From: Oscheius tipulae
Lineage: Eukaryota > Nematoda > Chromadorea > Rhabditida > Rhabditidae
Assembly (NCBI GenBank): GCA_037178975.1
Contig: JASJZH010000003.1
Location: 2,728,001 to 2,792,000 of the forward strand
Length of the DNA: 64,000 nucleotides
Direction of reading: 5' to 3'
Position 1 is the stretch's first letter. Every line of letters begins with the position of its first letter. Made by a program: the position numbers and the translations under genes. The notes beneath the pieces were generated by a model. That model was given only the letters and a program-made list of their open reading frames with translations, was not told the origin of the DNA and searched no databases. This document shows, one piece after another, positions 11,450 through 24,739 of this stretch.

Positions 11450-14400
11450 TTATTGTTTCTTCTTCAATGACTTCTCATCAACCTTGAGCTTGAAACGAAC
11501 CTGCAGCACCAAGACGAGCTCGTTCAGACAGACGTGGTAGTTGGTGCGCAGTAGGCAGCTATACAGCTCGTAGTTCGTCTTCAGAGCATCCAGAACGTGC
11601 TGTAAATATCATAAGTACGTTGAAAATATTTCCGAAACTACCTCTCCAAGATCCTCTCCCAGCGGAGGACACAGCTTGTCCGACTCGTTGATAATCGAAG
11701 CGTACATTTCCAGATAGTCGCTGAACTTGAGAAGGACATTCCGGAGAGCAGAATCGAGCTCGTTCAGGCGTCCAATCATCGGATTCGGGGCGCTCTGAAC
11801 CTCTTTCTTCTTCTGGGCCAGAATGAACCGTTCTTAAACCTTATGGACCTTTCGGTCCAAAGGGAGCAAGAAAGGGTCTAAAACTGTAAGAACACTGACC
11901 GTGGTTTTGGCAACCGGGGGAGGAGTAACGGAGGCGGGAGTCAGTCCGAGACGAAGCCGGATGTACTCGATTACAATATGGCACGTGCTGAATGCCTGGG
12001 CGGCACGACTCGTCTTGAATAGGGGCTCGTGGAGGAAGAATGGGCCGCGTGTATCGTCGAAGACTGGCATTAGCTCTAGAATCCTTCTTTTATAGCGAAT
12101 TGAACCCAGGATGCTCAGATTTAAAGCCGAGTGCGCTAACCGCTGAACAGTTTAAGGTGGGCAGCGTTCGCGTTACGTACAGTCGGACGGACGCTGTTAC
12201 ATTTTAGAGTAAAAGTGATAAACTTACCCAGAAGCATCTTGGACAATTCCTCAGCTGTAGGCAGCAGCTCCAAAGTGACCTCGGCTCCTTCTTTCTGTGT
12301 GAGGGCGATTTGCACGGCGCTGTCGAGAAGACGAACAATTGGAGTGAAGTGGCCCTGATGAACCCAGTCGGCCAGTCTTTGGGAGGGAGCTGTCTGCTTG
12401 CAGCGGGACTGAATCTCTATTTTTGGACCAAAAAATAGGACTAACAGGCTCTCCGACGAGATAGTTGCTGACACAGTGCTTCAGATGCGTCTTGAAAAGG
12501 ACAACGTTGTCACGAAGCTGCTCGGCGTCAAACTTCTGGACAAGACCGACAGCTGCCATTGAATTCATCAGCAGATGTCGCAGCTTGGCTATGTCGACCT
12601 AAAACGGTAGTATAAGCTTGCTTATTCATTGAAGACACACGAATTCCCGTTGAGATTGTGTCTTCAGCTGTTCGAGTCGGGTCGTCTGGTCTCCGGCCTC
12701 GATGTTCGGAAGCAGTGTAATATCGCGATTATCGCAAAGACCATCCCAGTCTGAAAAAGTTCCACTTCACGGTGTGTTACGCCCATACAAAAGGCGTCGC
12801 CAGTTTTTCTCGCGCCAATTTCCCATTTCGAGGGCGGGAATTCAAAATCAATTCTCTTCTTGCTTGTTAAATTACGGTATACGGTGTTCTGTGCCAAAAC
12901 CGGTTTAAACCACGATTTGTATAGGATACTGTACTTAAGAAAACAAGCGGCATTTGCGCCGTGACTTCTCCATCAAAAAATGAACATACCGTAATCCTTG
13001 TCGGTTCCATCCAGCATTTTTAGGACCTGTGTTGTGATCGACTTTCGTTCCAGGGCGAAAAGAGAATGTATGTAGCGATCCATGACTGTAGCTGCCGCGC
13101 TCATAGACGATTTGGCTATTCTCTCGGTCAGGTCGAGGATTCCCGGGATCTGGGTGATGGATTTCTTCTGAATAGCGCCGATCACCGCGTCAATGATCTA
13201 AATGTCTTCATCTTTCATCAAAAACAATGCGAACTGACATCTCTCTCGGCGTGGACGAAGTATCTGGACAGAGGGCCATAGTACTCGAGTCCCTTGTGAA
13301 TTCGACCCGAAAGCTCAATGAGCGGGAACATGTAGAAGCCGAGAGTGTCCTGCTGGACAGATTTGATGTCGAGCGTCTGGTAGAGCGTCTTGCAATGCGT
13401 ATGGAACCCAACTTGTCCGCAGAAGCGCATCTTGGCAACTTTGCTAAAGTAATCCTCCTGTAGACGTTCCGAAACCCAGTCGGCGAAGACGTTTGCCTCG
13501 ACTATGCTCTGCCATTGGTTCTCGTCTATATTTTTGGTTCTTAATTTATTTGAGGAACTGACTTTGCTCCTCCCAGTCCTTCCAAAGGACGGAAATCACG
13601 ATGTAGGCCAGCTCGGCGTAAGCAAATTCTCCCCTGATTTTCGGGTCTTCTCTCTCGTCGTCTGGCTTCATAAATCGCATCTGAAACTAACTGTAGGCCT
13701 TCGAGAGAAACAGACTACCTTATCCCATATCTCCATGGCTTCCTTAACGAGAGCGACCTTGTCTTCCCGAGTACTGTAGGTATAATAGCCGAGTTTTATG
13801 CCAATCTTCAGTCGAAGGCAGTAAGCACGGGTCGCGAATTCGGGACTGTCCTGAATATTACTCAATATGTAGACAGATATGAAAAGACTTTTACATCGGC
13901 CGGATCGTTCGAATAGCCTTGGAACATTTCGATGAGGATCGTCTCGAGATGCTTGAAATATTTAGGGTCGTTTTCCATTGGCGTGAGGTACTTTTCGATA
14001 TCGGTGAAACAGCATGGCTTCTTGTGGAAGTGGTTGATGTACTGGGCCAGATTGTTCTCGTAGTGACCTGGAAACTTGTTACATTTTTCTTATTCAGATA
14101 GCACAAGAGCTGCGTTCGGGCCAAACTGACCCTTTCTAGCTAAAAAAAAATCTAGTTTGACTGCCGAGGTGAGTCCGAACCAGGGTTGTTTGGGTCCGAA
14201 CGAGGGTTGTCCGAAAGCGCGTCTTGGTAAAACACCAACTTTGAATAGGCACGACCACAGAGTTGCCTTGCGATAACTGGATAACTCACCAGCCTGTTGT
14301 ACGAGTTTTTTCGCCTCCGGGGGAAGATCGTGCTGTCTCACTCTGTAGCCGAGTTCCAATCTGGCCATATGCGGTCCGCGTTCGGGACAGACGTTAGTGA

Positions 14401-15589
14401 TATGGTCCATGATGAAAGTGACAAAGTCCTTCAGCTCTCTGAAAGAGTAAACAGTCTATAGGAACACACACAAGTCCAACTTGGTCGCTCTTTCCATGGG
14501 CGACTCCTTCTTTGACGTCAAATAGATCTCCAGGATGTCGATACACGTCTTCCAGGCGGTCCAATCGTCGTGATTGAGAAGAATCATCTTTCTGGCCCAG
14601 GCGAAGGCACTCTCGTACTGCTGTTCCAGTAGCAAGTACTTGATAATGGTCTGATTGACAAACTAGAAGAGTGTTTGTGAGAATGAGGTAGGTTAAAATA
14701 CCGGTTTCGGCCTCGATTTTAACTCGTACTTGCCCTCCTTCTCGAGCAACAGAATAACTGCCTCGTTGTTCTTTGCCATCTCGAGAGCAGTCAGATGCAG
14801 GTCAAATTCTGTAGAAGAGGTGTTGTTAGCCGAAAAAAGGTGATAACTACCTATTACATCATTGTAGTTTCCCATGTTCTTTTCCAGAATCTGTTCGATC
14901 GATCGGATCACCAGGGTGATGTTGATTGACTTAGCGGGAAATGCTCGGGCCTAAAACCACATGTTTTATCGTGACTTTGAGTCTAAAGAAACCTCCAGGA
15001 GCTGACACAGCAAGAGCCAGTGTCTGTGCTCAGGTACTTTGAACTTCTGTAGCTGCATCGCTGTCAGCTTCATCTTCTCGTAATTTCTAAACAGGGAAAT
15101 ACAGCTCAATTTCTTAGAAAAGGACTTACAGTACTCGAACGTAGGCAAAGAAGAGCGATGTGTAGTTCTGTTCAGTGGGATTGGCTTTGACGGCATTCTC
15201 GAAAATCCGAATACAGCGGTCGGGGAGGCCGAGTTCCTTGTAGCAGTGAAGAAAAGCGTCATGAGCATGGGTATCGTAGACCAGCAGAGTGTCTAAGCTG
15301 TCTAATATGGCTTTTGCCTCGTCTGTTCGGCCTTGACGTAATATGGCTAGAGCTCGTAAGACCTAGAAACAGAAAATTCTTGCCAAGAAAGCTCTTACTT
15401 TGGCAGCGAGCAAGTCTGGAAACTTCTTGATCACTTTGTCGGCCATGGACTCAGCTTTTGGGGCCATGTCGCTGTCAAGACAGGCTGAAGGACAGAAAAT
15501 ACAAGGTAATTTGGGAAGTACTCACAGTATACATCCTGTAGACGCCGCTGATTGACGGCGTTCTGGGCTTCAATATTCTTCTGGGACAT
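11450..15589 (-). CDS. NatB N-terminal acetyltransferase auxiliary subunit (NAA25/MDM20)
   Basis: The start at 15589 gives MSQKNIEAQNAVNQRRLQDV and the gene ends ...DEKSLKKKQ at 11450. NAA25 partners NAA20 in NatB, which acetylates proteins starting Met-Asp, Met-Glu, Met-Asn or Met-Gln on the ribosome. Support comes from the TPR-like helical N-terminal half, the family block FHKKPCCFTDIEKYL (near 14,000) and the IKSVQQDTLGFYMFP block (near 13,370). These match the Pfam NatB_MDM20 region as I remember it. The gene has about 15 exons with mostly short introns; one intron (about 12067-12229) carries a tRNA-like relic. It is divergent from the ARB2A homologue (257 bp apart) and convergent with sgt-1. 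Family call fairly firm; exon edges approximate. Confidence 0.75.
12091..12155 (-). pseudogene. tRNA-like relic inside a NAA25 intron
   Basis: On the minus strand, a box-A-like word (CAGCGGTTAGCGCACTCGG) is followed by a near anticodon arm (CTCGG...CTGAG) and a box-B-like word (GGGTTCAATTC). The T stem does not pair, the anticodon loop seems to have 8 nt, and no acceptor stem forms, so it should not be functional. It may be a tRNA pseudogene or the head of a tRNA-derived SINE. Confidence 0.5.
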
Positions 15590-15845
15590 TTGAACTCGAA
15601 GCAGCTATTCTGCTCGTGAGTTTGGCACTAAATGGCACCTGAAAAGAAGGGTCTTTGTCAGAAATGATGGTGAGAAAAAAGAACAATTGGCAAGACTTTC
15701 CCGAATTAAACTAGTACGCAATTTGACGTCATGGCGAAAATGGCGCCTGTTCAAACTTGAAACTTCGTCTTTTCCTTCATTTTGCCTGCTTCCAATTCTT
15801 TTTTTTTTGCCCAGCAGAAATTAGTTTTCGTTCACACAAAGGAGA
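15590..15845. promoter_or_regulatory. Divergent promoter NAA25 / ARB2A
   Basis: A 256-bp gap between two divergent start codons, with T-tracts (for example near 15790-15810). It must hold both promoters. No specific motif can be named. Confidence 0.5.
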
Positions 15846-17279
15846 ATGCCCGACAGACTTCTTCCTTTGCACACGATCAAGGATCTCGGCTACTATTTCA
15901 ATGCACGAGGTGAATTGAGAACGATTGAGGTTCTTTTTCACTTTTCAGCCAAATATTATGCAATTCAGGGGGACGAGCCGTTTAAATTCACTACTCAGGA
16001 AGAATACGAAGTGCTGGGAGATGCCATGACTCACGAAATATACAACTTGATGGAAAAAGTCGGCCTCCAGCGTATTCTCGTGCGTTTACAGGATATAATG
16101 AATCAGTTGTTTACAGTTGAAAAAGCCGATAGACAACAAGCCGGATGATCATTACAGTTTCGTCTTTGCCTCGCCCGATTTCCACGAGAAACAGACCCTG
16201 CTGATTTTGATCCACGGAATGGGAGCTGTACGAGCCGGACAGTGGACCAGAAAGTTCATACTATATTTTCATCCCCTTCAGTTTATGGTTTCAGACTGAT
16301 TTTGAACGAGAGCCTGGACCGCGGCTCCCAGCTGCCCTACATAGAAAGAGCTTTGACCAACGGATGGGGCGTCTTGGTCACCAATGCCAACTTGAACGAG
16401 CACTATTTTGGCGAATGCTCCATTTCTCAGCCTGTTAGTCGTTTCTCTCTGGCGATCCTAGTGCTAAATTTCAGCTTCAATACAGCAAGAGTCCTGAAAA
16501 CCACATGGAAAGTGTCTGGTATCGATTCGTGCGTTATACAAAGGCCCAGAACATCTTCGTTGTTGCTCACAGTCGTGGTGGACACGATATTTCCAACGTT
16601 GTCAGTAGTTTTTATCCGTTCTTCTTACATTAGCTACAGATGGAAACCTTCTCCGACGAGAATCGCGTCTCCTGTATCTGTCTCACAGACAGCTGGTTCG
16701 AGTTCCCGCAAAACCGCGAGCAGCAGCCCATCGTCATTAACTGGGCTGCTCGAAACAAAGCCTCTGTCCGCAGATCTCTCACAGGAAAAAGCGCCCACGA
16801 GAACAGGGTTCATCAAATATGGGCTGGTCAATCTTCCTTTCATTTTCGCTCAAACCCTTGATTTCAGGAACAAACGAGCACGAGAGGTCCTCCTATTGTG
16901 CCCTCGAAAGCATTTTTTTCGTCTTGGAGCATAATCCCTGCGAGGAGAACATCGAACAGCTTCTATCCGATGTATGTTTCCTCTTTCTCATAAAAAAAAC
17001 CAATTGGAGGCGTGGGATATCATGGATGCTCCTCAGCTGGAAGTGGAGACGGACTCGTTCGGTCAGCCACGCCAGAAAATCACAAACATCATCTCGAAAG
17101 ACGAGGAGGGAAATGTCAAAGTGAACGAGGACCTGTTCGCCGTCGACGGACTGGCCAAGCCGGAAGAAACCGCTAAAGGAGATTGTGCAGACGGGGAAGA
17201 AAATATCGAATTGGTGAGAAGTGGCGACGAGGTTGATCTAGAACCGTGCGCGAAGCAACCTCGTCTTGTTGAAAACTAA
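15846..17279 (+). CDS. ARB2A (FAM172A)-like protein, Arb2 domain
   Basis: The start MPDRLLPLHTIKDLGYYFNA opens a protein matching FAM172A/ARB2A along its length. Blocks include YSFVFASPDFHEKQTLLILI, HGMGAVRAGQWTRK, GWGVLVTNANLNEHYF and NIFVVAHSRGGHD. The Arb2 domain is an alpha/beta-hydrolase-like fold; the HSRGG here stands where vertebrates have HSYGG. ARB2A is reported to link AGO2 to chromatin and splicing, and yeast Arb2 works in Argonaute-dependent silencing. The C-terminal ~60 residues are acidic and low-complexity. About seven exons are split by short introns. It ends 147 bp from the convergent gene at 17426-20446; an AATAAA lies near 17322. Confidence 0.85.
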
Positions 17280-17425
17280 GTTTTTCGCTCATCCTCAGTG
17301 ATCTCACTATCTCGTATTTTGCAATAAATTGTATCCCAATTTCAGAGTCTTCGAGCACAAAAAGTCAGAACGTTTATTGGTTGTACTTAAACTACAAAAC
17401 GACTTAATATAATAGGAAGCGAAAA

Positions 17426-20400
17426 CTAGTCATCGGCACAGTTGACGGTTCCGAGGGCGCTCATGATATAATTGCTAATTTTCGGGTAATAGGCGCGTAC
17501 TTCATTCCAAAATCCCTCAACATCGATAACCAGATGAGATAGCTGGTTTATGTAGGGGCAGGTTCGACAGCATCTTCTTCCGCAGTTCGGGGCGTGGAAG
17601 ACGTGGGCCTTCAGACGAGTAAGAGTCTCCACGACGTCGAATCGGCGTCCTTGGTCGTTGAGAGGAGCATCAACAGGACCGGCGAACTAAAACGGCGCGA
17701 CTGAGACCTAAGGAGCCTATCACCGACCTTGGGGGCATCTTCTCGACGATTGGAATCGCGACGGGGGTTGAATCCTCCCTCACACGTCTTCATCGAATCG
17801 TTAATTGAACCTTCATCCGTGCTCAAACACTGAAGTTCAAAAAAAATAGATGAGGGAAGGCACTAGAACTAACAATTTGGTCGTAATTGGTAGCAAACTG
17901 CTGCTGAATTAGATCGTTGTTAGGGCTGCGAAAACCATGCTGGCCATCAGGCTGAAATTGAGGGTGTGCTTGAACGATTGGAATTCTATTCACGTACCAG
18001 CTCATAAATAATTCTACGAGGAGAATACCTGTCCACAGTGGTAAGCGTTCCGATGGCCGTTGATAAGTTATCCGAAGAGGTGTATTTACCAGAGTTCTAA
18101 AGTAGAGAAGTATCTCATAATTAAAGTGACGTACCAAAGAGCCGTTATCCTTAAATTTGGCATTGATCAACTTAATCTCTTCCTCCTTCTTCAGCGTCTC
18201 GGCCACAACCTTCCTGCACTGTTCCTGGCGTTCTAGGCCCTCTTCAGTAATAAGCTCGGATTGCTAGAAACGAGGTAGGTGAAAAGAAAGAGGGGCAAGC
18301 TTACATTTCCGTAAATCTTTGGAGGTTCTTCTCCAACGCCAACGATGTCAAAGTATGAACGAGGAGTGGCCGACCCTTGTCTGATGGTCTTCATCACCCA
18401 AATGGTATAACTTAAAAAATATGGGAGCAGTGGAGACTGACAGGAACGAACTTACACTTTGGCGTGAGGCATTTTCCTGTCCAATATGAGGAGGCCGGCG
18501 TCGTCTTCGAGCACACCAAAGTCGTCAGAATAGAATAGCTTGTCAATAGGCTTTTCGCCGACGCACGTTTTAACGGTCGTCTTGAAGACGATCTGAACAA
18601 GGATTGCAAAGAAAAACATGGAAGATATACTGCGTGTTGCCTGACAGCTGTATCGGCAATGAAGATCTTGGAAGTGGCCACAGGTTTGGACGGCTGCTTT
18701 TCGAACATTTGGATGTGAAATCTATTGTCTTCACTCTTGAAGGTGGCCACAAAACTGATACGAGATCCAGGAGGCGGTGAAGCGGCGGTGTCATCGATGC
18801 TAAAAAAAAAAGGATGGCGGGATTCAGAGACAGCAGCTTACACAATAATAATAGGACCATGCGCGGCAGAGAACACAACACCGTCCTCGAGAATAATGCC
18901 GGTGGAACGTATGATCGTCTGAACAGGAATGTAAGATGAAACTTGAAGTTAGCCGACCTTTTCTTCGTCCAACAGTTGAGACAGATCTTTATTCTTTACG
19001 ATTTCTTTGATTCTGAAACGCATAAGGCCACAACGAGTAGGACGTCCGTCGGTCAAGAGAACAGGAATGGCATTATCCTTGAATTCGGTCAGATGCAGCA
19101 GTGAAAGAAGACGATCCGGATCGTCTACTATACCAAACTTGTCACTGCTGGCTTTGAAAAGACCGAGGTAGCGATCGTGGGCTTTGACTTTAGTTGTGAG
19201 CTGGAAGTGTGATTGTCAGTGGACGCAATGTTCAACTGACCATATTAGCATCCTTATCAATAGGAAGCGACTCGGAGTGCTTAGATTTAACGATGTTAGA
19301 AACAATATACATATTGGCGTATTGGTGCCAGATGCAGTCGACCAGGTAGGGTGTTCCTGCAAAGGAGACCATTACAAGAAACTCAAAAAAAAAACTAACC
19401 CAACTTCAGGCTCTCGTGTTTCCTTAGAGGAAGGAAACACTTGTATTGAGGAAACTCGTCGAGCAAGAAGGAACGCTCGCCTGTCATATAAGCAATACGT
19501 TTGTACAGTTCCTAAATTTCTCGTAGAGCCGATAGCAGTGCAGCAATGTTACCAATTCCGGCGAGTCGCCCTTTTTCTCTTTGATGGTAACAAGAGAGGC
19601 GAAAAGGTCGTCATCATCATCCGAATCCGGCATTTGGAAGACCTTGTACTTGTCGTTGTTCACGTTCCATGGATGAAAGAACATCATCACAGAAGATGAG
19701 TAACACGTACAGCATATCCAATCTCGTACTGTCGTTCAGTCGGGCAGACGCCACGGAATGAGTCGAACTTCTCTCGGCAAATGCCTCGGCTGTCAAGATC
19801 GAGCGAAATCCAGGCCTCGAGGAATACATTCGGAGTGGCTTCTCCCTTCATGTCCTCAGCTGAAATACGAACAGATTACAGCCGTGAACTCAAACTAACG
19901 GATTTCTATTGTGGTGAAAAACTCGGTGTAGAAATGCTTGTTGTCTTTCGGATTGACAGCGCCTCTGAGCAGGATCTGAACTTGATGTAGGCAACACATA
20001 CGGAAAGTCATTACCTGTCCCACACCATTCTTGGTACGCGTCTCGAAAATGGGTTTGATGCGTTTAAATCCGGTGATGAAGTTGTTCTTGTCGAGGTTCT
20101 TGCGCGTATCGTACTCTATCATCTCTCCAAAGACGAGAGGCTTGCTCAGTCGACGCCTGAAACGAGGTCATTGCGGCAAGCTAAGAACACCTACTCCAGA
20201 TTCTTCCACTGCGAGCGCTCCATGTTGACAGCGCTCGGGGGTGGCATGAAGGCGCTTCGATGAACGAACCTGACGCTGGCGAAGCTTGTCATCTAGAGTA
20301 ATTAATGTCGTCAGAAAACATATCTCGCCAACCTGCAGCTCGTCCATATCGATGACGGCAGCTCGCTTTTCATCACTAAGGACGAAATTGTGCCAAATGA

Positions 20401-20446
20401 CGAGGCACGAGCGGGTGTGAATGAATTCCTGGTTTTTATCGCGCAT
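17426..20446 (-). CDS. Unrecognised protein, paralogue of the gene at 53514-55581
   Basis: I do not recognise this family. The start at 20446 (MRDKNQEFIHTR) follows a T-tract acceptor (TTTTTTTTTTAG), as for a trans-spliced message. Readable blocks include LVFGEMIEYDTRKNLDKNNF, a region IKPIFETRTKNGVGQILLRG, and PNVFLEAWISLDLD. The last three have clear counterparts in the second gene (INPLLETRVLHGIGQILLDG; PNVFFEAWISCRF). The middle has an acidic run (PDSDDDDDLFASL). The C-terminal ~70 residues carry a Cys cluster (NCGRRCCRTCPYI). No signal peptide, TM span or known catalytic motif is evident. About 12-14 exons are separated by short introns. An AATAAA on the minus strand lies near 17,363. 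Confidence 0.6.
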
Positions 20447-20972
20447 TTCTAAAAAAAAAAACACGGACTTTTAGAATAAATGGAAATAAGCGAATAGAAA
20501 AAGCAGAGATGTGGCAGCAATCATATAGTAGAGAATAAAACTATTTTCTAAACGCAGGGAACCACAGCTAAAAGTGTAAAGGTGCACCGAATATTTTAGA
20601 CTAATTAGTCTCAATGACGACAGCTACAGTAGCCTTTTCGTGCCGGGACCCTCCGAATGGACCTTTAAAATTCTCGAGAATTACAAAACGTGCATAACTG
20701 CTCTGGTAATATACAATTGCCGAGATCTTACCGTTGTCAAACAAGCCCAAAACCCCCCATTCGCGCTATATCCCATAAGTTCAGAACGTCAGAACTTCGC
20801 CACTAAAAACAAGTCCCGAAGAAGAGAAGACGTATTTACAATTTATTGAAAGTTAGAAATTATAAACAAGCAAATTTGGTATAAAAAGTGAGATCAAAAC
20901 AGTATCACTAGAGAAATTATGTAGCACTTGAGGAAACTCGTATGGTAACAGGAAATAGAGAGAGACGGGGGG
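20447..20972. other. Intergenic region between two minus-strand genes
   Basis: 526 bp between the start of the 17.4-20.4 kb gene and the stop of the patched-related gene. No coding signal is seen. It should hold the upstream gene's promoter and the 3' end of the patched-related message. Confidence 0.5.
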
Positions 20973-23900
20973 TTATTCGTTGATCTCGGGAGACTGGGGA
21001 CGAGAACGATTGCGCACACTGTTCTGATCGTAGCCGGGCGAGTCGAAAGAGATGTGGAAATGGTCGCCAGCCGGCAGGATAGGCGAGGTGTTCATGTGCA
21101 GAGAAGGTGGTCCAGAAGCGTAGCCATCGGAAGGCGACGAGGTGCAGGCCTTCGAGCCGAAAGAACTGATTCCTTTTTCAATTGCAGGCGTAACCTGAAG
21201 ATTTTAGATAAGCTGGAAGATGCTGCAAGAGTGCCTTGGCTTTGATCTGAGGAGATCGCTCCGTTTCAAGGATACAACATCCGCGTACGAAAATAGAAAG
21301 GAGGACGGGCAGGAAGATAATTCCGTGAAGAAGACCGAGACCGATAGAGAGGACGACAGTTTTGAAGAAGGTTACGACCATGTAGGCTGGGACGTCGCTC
21401 AACACGGTGACGGCAATGATGGTCGACATGGCTCCCTGGAAATTTTCATTGTTTTGACAAAAATTCATAATAACCTGACAAAGTGGCCATCCTAGAGCTG
21501 CGAGAGCATCCTTGATTCGTTCAGACGGCTCAGTATTGGGAGAGACAACATAGCCGTAAGTAATGTGAGCGGAATAGTCGACAGAGAAGCCAATGGACAT
21601 GATGATTGTGATCATGGAAATGGCGTCCAAATTCACTCCCCACATGGTCATGTAGCCGATAACGCCGTAATCGATGGAAGCACAGGCTAGAGCAACCCAG
21701 AAGGCGCACAATGGCTGTGGAATCAGGGCGAATGCGATAACGATCATGCATAACAGAGCGATAATGATGTTTTGAACCTAAAAACATGTCCGTGAGATGA
21801 AACTAAACGTGGAAAAAGTACCGTATTGGGAACGACAATAGCGTACTGGTCAGTGAAGAGCCAAATGGGCATGAAGGTGGTCACATTGAATTCGGGCCAT
21901 CTGCCAGCTGCTTCACGGAACGTGTGCGTCGCGTCGGTCTGTTCCATCGTCGTCGAGACATCTTTCATGCCAATGACAAATCTGAAACATTGTATGAATA
22001 CAGAAGCTTCTAGAGTTACACCTGAATGCAGTAATGATGTCCTCTCCTTTATCGTCTTTGCCCCAAACTACATCCTGCGTGTAGTCGTTGTTCTTTTTTG
22101 AGGCGAGCCAATGCTTGACCATGCGATAGAAGCCTTCGTCATTGATCGACATGTCCAGATTCTTGTAGTAGAGCGTCATCTCCTGCAGCCAGTACTGGAG
22201 AGATTCCATGCCGAGCGAATGCGGGGTCGTATTGATGTCGAGAACCATTGCTCGTATTCTGTCCCGATGCGACGGATCTCGCAGGTCGGGAGCATTGTTG
22301 ACGACGACTTGCAGCGTGACTCCCCACTTCCAGAAGTACTCCTCCATCAGATGATAGTGCGGGATTGCGTACGAGTCGTCCACGAGCAGATTGACCGGAT
22401 CGAGACCTTCTTTGAGCTGTGAACAGCCGTAAGTGGCACCAGCCAGATAGACGATAAACCAGATCACGACCAGGCCCTTCACGAAGGGGTTCATGAGCAG
22501 AGGAGCGAACCACGTTTTGAAGAAGTGCGAAGTCCACGGCTCGCGAATATCTCTGGCGTGGTCTTTGAAGCTGCTCGGAGGTCGAGATCCCATGTTGAAG
22601 ATCTTCGACCAGAGACTAGCCGTCTTGATTTCCGTGTCTGGGACAGTCACTGCATGGAAGAAGATCGAATGTCTTCCCTCCGTCTCGTATCGTGTGAAGA
22701 GGGCCAGAAGGGCTGCGAAAAAGGTGATCTAGAAAAGCAAGATAGCTCATAATTTGACAGATTCAACCTGGAACACGAAGGCGAATGTAATGGCGAATCC
22801 TGTATAGACGCAGAAGATTTGCACGGCGGGAATGGTCGTGATGGCTCCTATTCCAAAAGAGAACGCATCTGAATGAAATTGATGCGCTGTTCAACGGATA
22901 ATACGTACCTGTAGTGGCTGTGATGAGGATCGAGACGGCAGCATCGGACATGCATTCGGCCATTCGCTCTCCAACGGAATGTGATCTGGGAGTACGACGA
23001 ATAGCCGCGATCATCAGGAACATGTTGTCCACGCCTACAGCCACGACCAGAAAGGGCATAACGGCGACAATGTCGCCGAAGGGCATTCCGACGAGTAACA
23101 GGAAGCCACAGGCTGACACAATTCCCATTCCGGCATTGACGACTCCCAAGATAGACAAAACCGGCTTGCTGAGAGCCCAGTCAACGAAGTAGCTGTTGTC
23201 TATGAAGCAGATAGAACAGATCGTCGAGAAGATGATGAGAAGTGTGAAGGCTACCACAAAACGGGGCACTGAAAAGTGACTTTAACTCAGACAGATTAGT
23301 ATCCTCACTTAAAGTTTCGGCATTCCTCTTTAGTTCGTCGGCTAGCGTTTGCGAATGGAAGAATGTGATATCGATGTACGGATCCGGCGGATATTCCTTC
23401 ATCGTTCTCGTCAGCTCGTTCTCCCACAGTCCCGAAATATAGCTGGTTTCTGTCGGGTAAAATTGCAGGTGATACAGCATAAACCAGGCTCGAGCTTTGG
23501 CCAGAAGATGAGTTCCATTGCCAGCATCCATCAGCTGTACTCCGCCTAACGAGGCTCCTATGTATCCGGCTCTGAAAGGTCAGTTCATACAGAACTTTGG
23601 TAGAACTCACTCTGTTCCGAATCTAAATGTGGGATAAGTGATATTGAAGCCGTGATTGTAGAGATCGGAGATGATATGCACATGGTCGTTGACGCGTTTT
23701 GTTCCGTGGAATGTGAGGCAGAGATCGTCGTAAGTATACTTCTTCCCCTTATGAGTCACATGAACACGGTTTCGAATAAATTGGTCCAGTCTGTAGACGG
23801 CCTCTGCGTACGGCTTCTCCAGAATGTTCCCGCCGTCTTTTGCGATTGCAATAATCTAGAAAAGACAAACTAAAAAATGCTCTGCCACAAATGCTCACCT

Positions 23901-24221
23901 GTGCTTCTCTGCTCTGTGTGACGGCTCTTCCGGGGACGTAATTATCATTCGACAGAGGCCATTTCTCGTGAATTGCCTGGCGTTCAAACTTGCTCGGAGA
24001 TCCGAGCGGCGTAAACAGGTAGATGGCATCGGTGAGAGGATCCAAATGCAAAAATCCTGAACCACTCTTAGACTAGCTTTGTGCAGTAGTGGCTTACCTA
24101 TAGACATGGCTGCTGTGAAGAGAAGCGGGAAGATGATAAACGGCCATGGATGCCGAGCCAGGACCTGGCCATATCTGTGGAAGAATTGGGAAATCGGCCT
24201 CTCGATGCAATCGAACCGCAT
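20973..24221 (-). CDS. Patched-related (PTR) sterol-sensing-domain membrane protein
   Basis: The start at 24221 gives MRFDCIERPISQFFHRYGQV, a typical PTR opening, right after a ttttgcag-like acceptor. The product has about 12 membrane spans. The first sterol-sensing bundle includes AVMPFLVVAVGVDNMFLMIA, and the second RND half includes MITIIMSIGFSVDYSAHITY with the GxxxD-type motif. Two large extracellular loops lie between. The C-terminus is cytosolic, Ser/Pro-rich (SRPQSPEINE). C. elegans PTRs act in cuticle, moulting and glial/epidermal lipid handling. The last intron appears to be GC-AG (AAG|gcactc...cttcag, 40 nt), which is needed to reach the stop at 20973. The family is certain, the individual orthologue is not. 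Confidence 0.88.
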
Positions 24222-24739
24222 CAGCCTCTGCAAATGGATCGAATGAGGAAACTGGAACAACGCGGAAACGCGAGTAAATTATCGACTTTGCAGCTTGAAA
24301 TATAGCCTCAGAGAACGAATTCAGAACAAAATCGATAGAAACAGAGCGAACAAAAGGGACTTTTGGACAGGAGAAACATTCGTAGCGGCAAAACCCTCAG
24401 ACGGCCTCTAATCCAAAAGCGCCTAGCCCAAGGGTGACTGCGAACAGGTTTTCGACCACATAACATGGGTGACTGCGTGATCTACGTCAGCCAATATCCA
24501 CACACTAAAAAAATGAAGAATAGGAAACAATATAATAGGGTTGAATGCAAAAAAAAAAAAAAATTCGCCCGCCTACTTCAGTTTGTACTCCAAGAATACG
24601 GTACTGCGGGAGTTTTTGAACAGAAGAAAGCCAAAACCTACGGCTCATTTTGTTTTTTGTCCATTTAATTTGTTGCAATTTAGTTTTATCTCTCGCTTTT
24701 TCTCCTGCAGTACATAACCTAACCTCGATCTTTTCAGAG
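24222..24739. promoter_or_regulatory. Divergent promoter ptr / baf-1
   Basis: 518 bp between divergent starts, with poly(A)/poly(T) tracts (for example 24548-24562). A ttttcag acceptor lies 2 nt before the baf-1 ATG, fitting SL trans-splicing. Confidence 0.5.
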
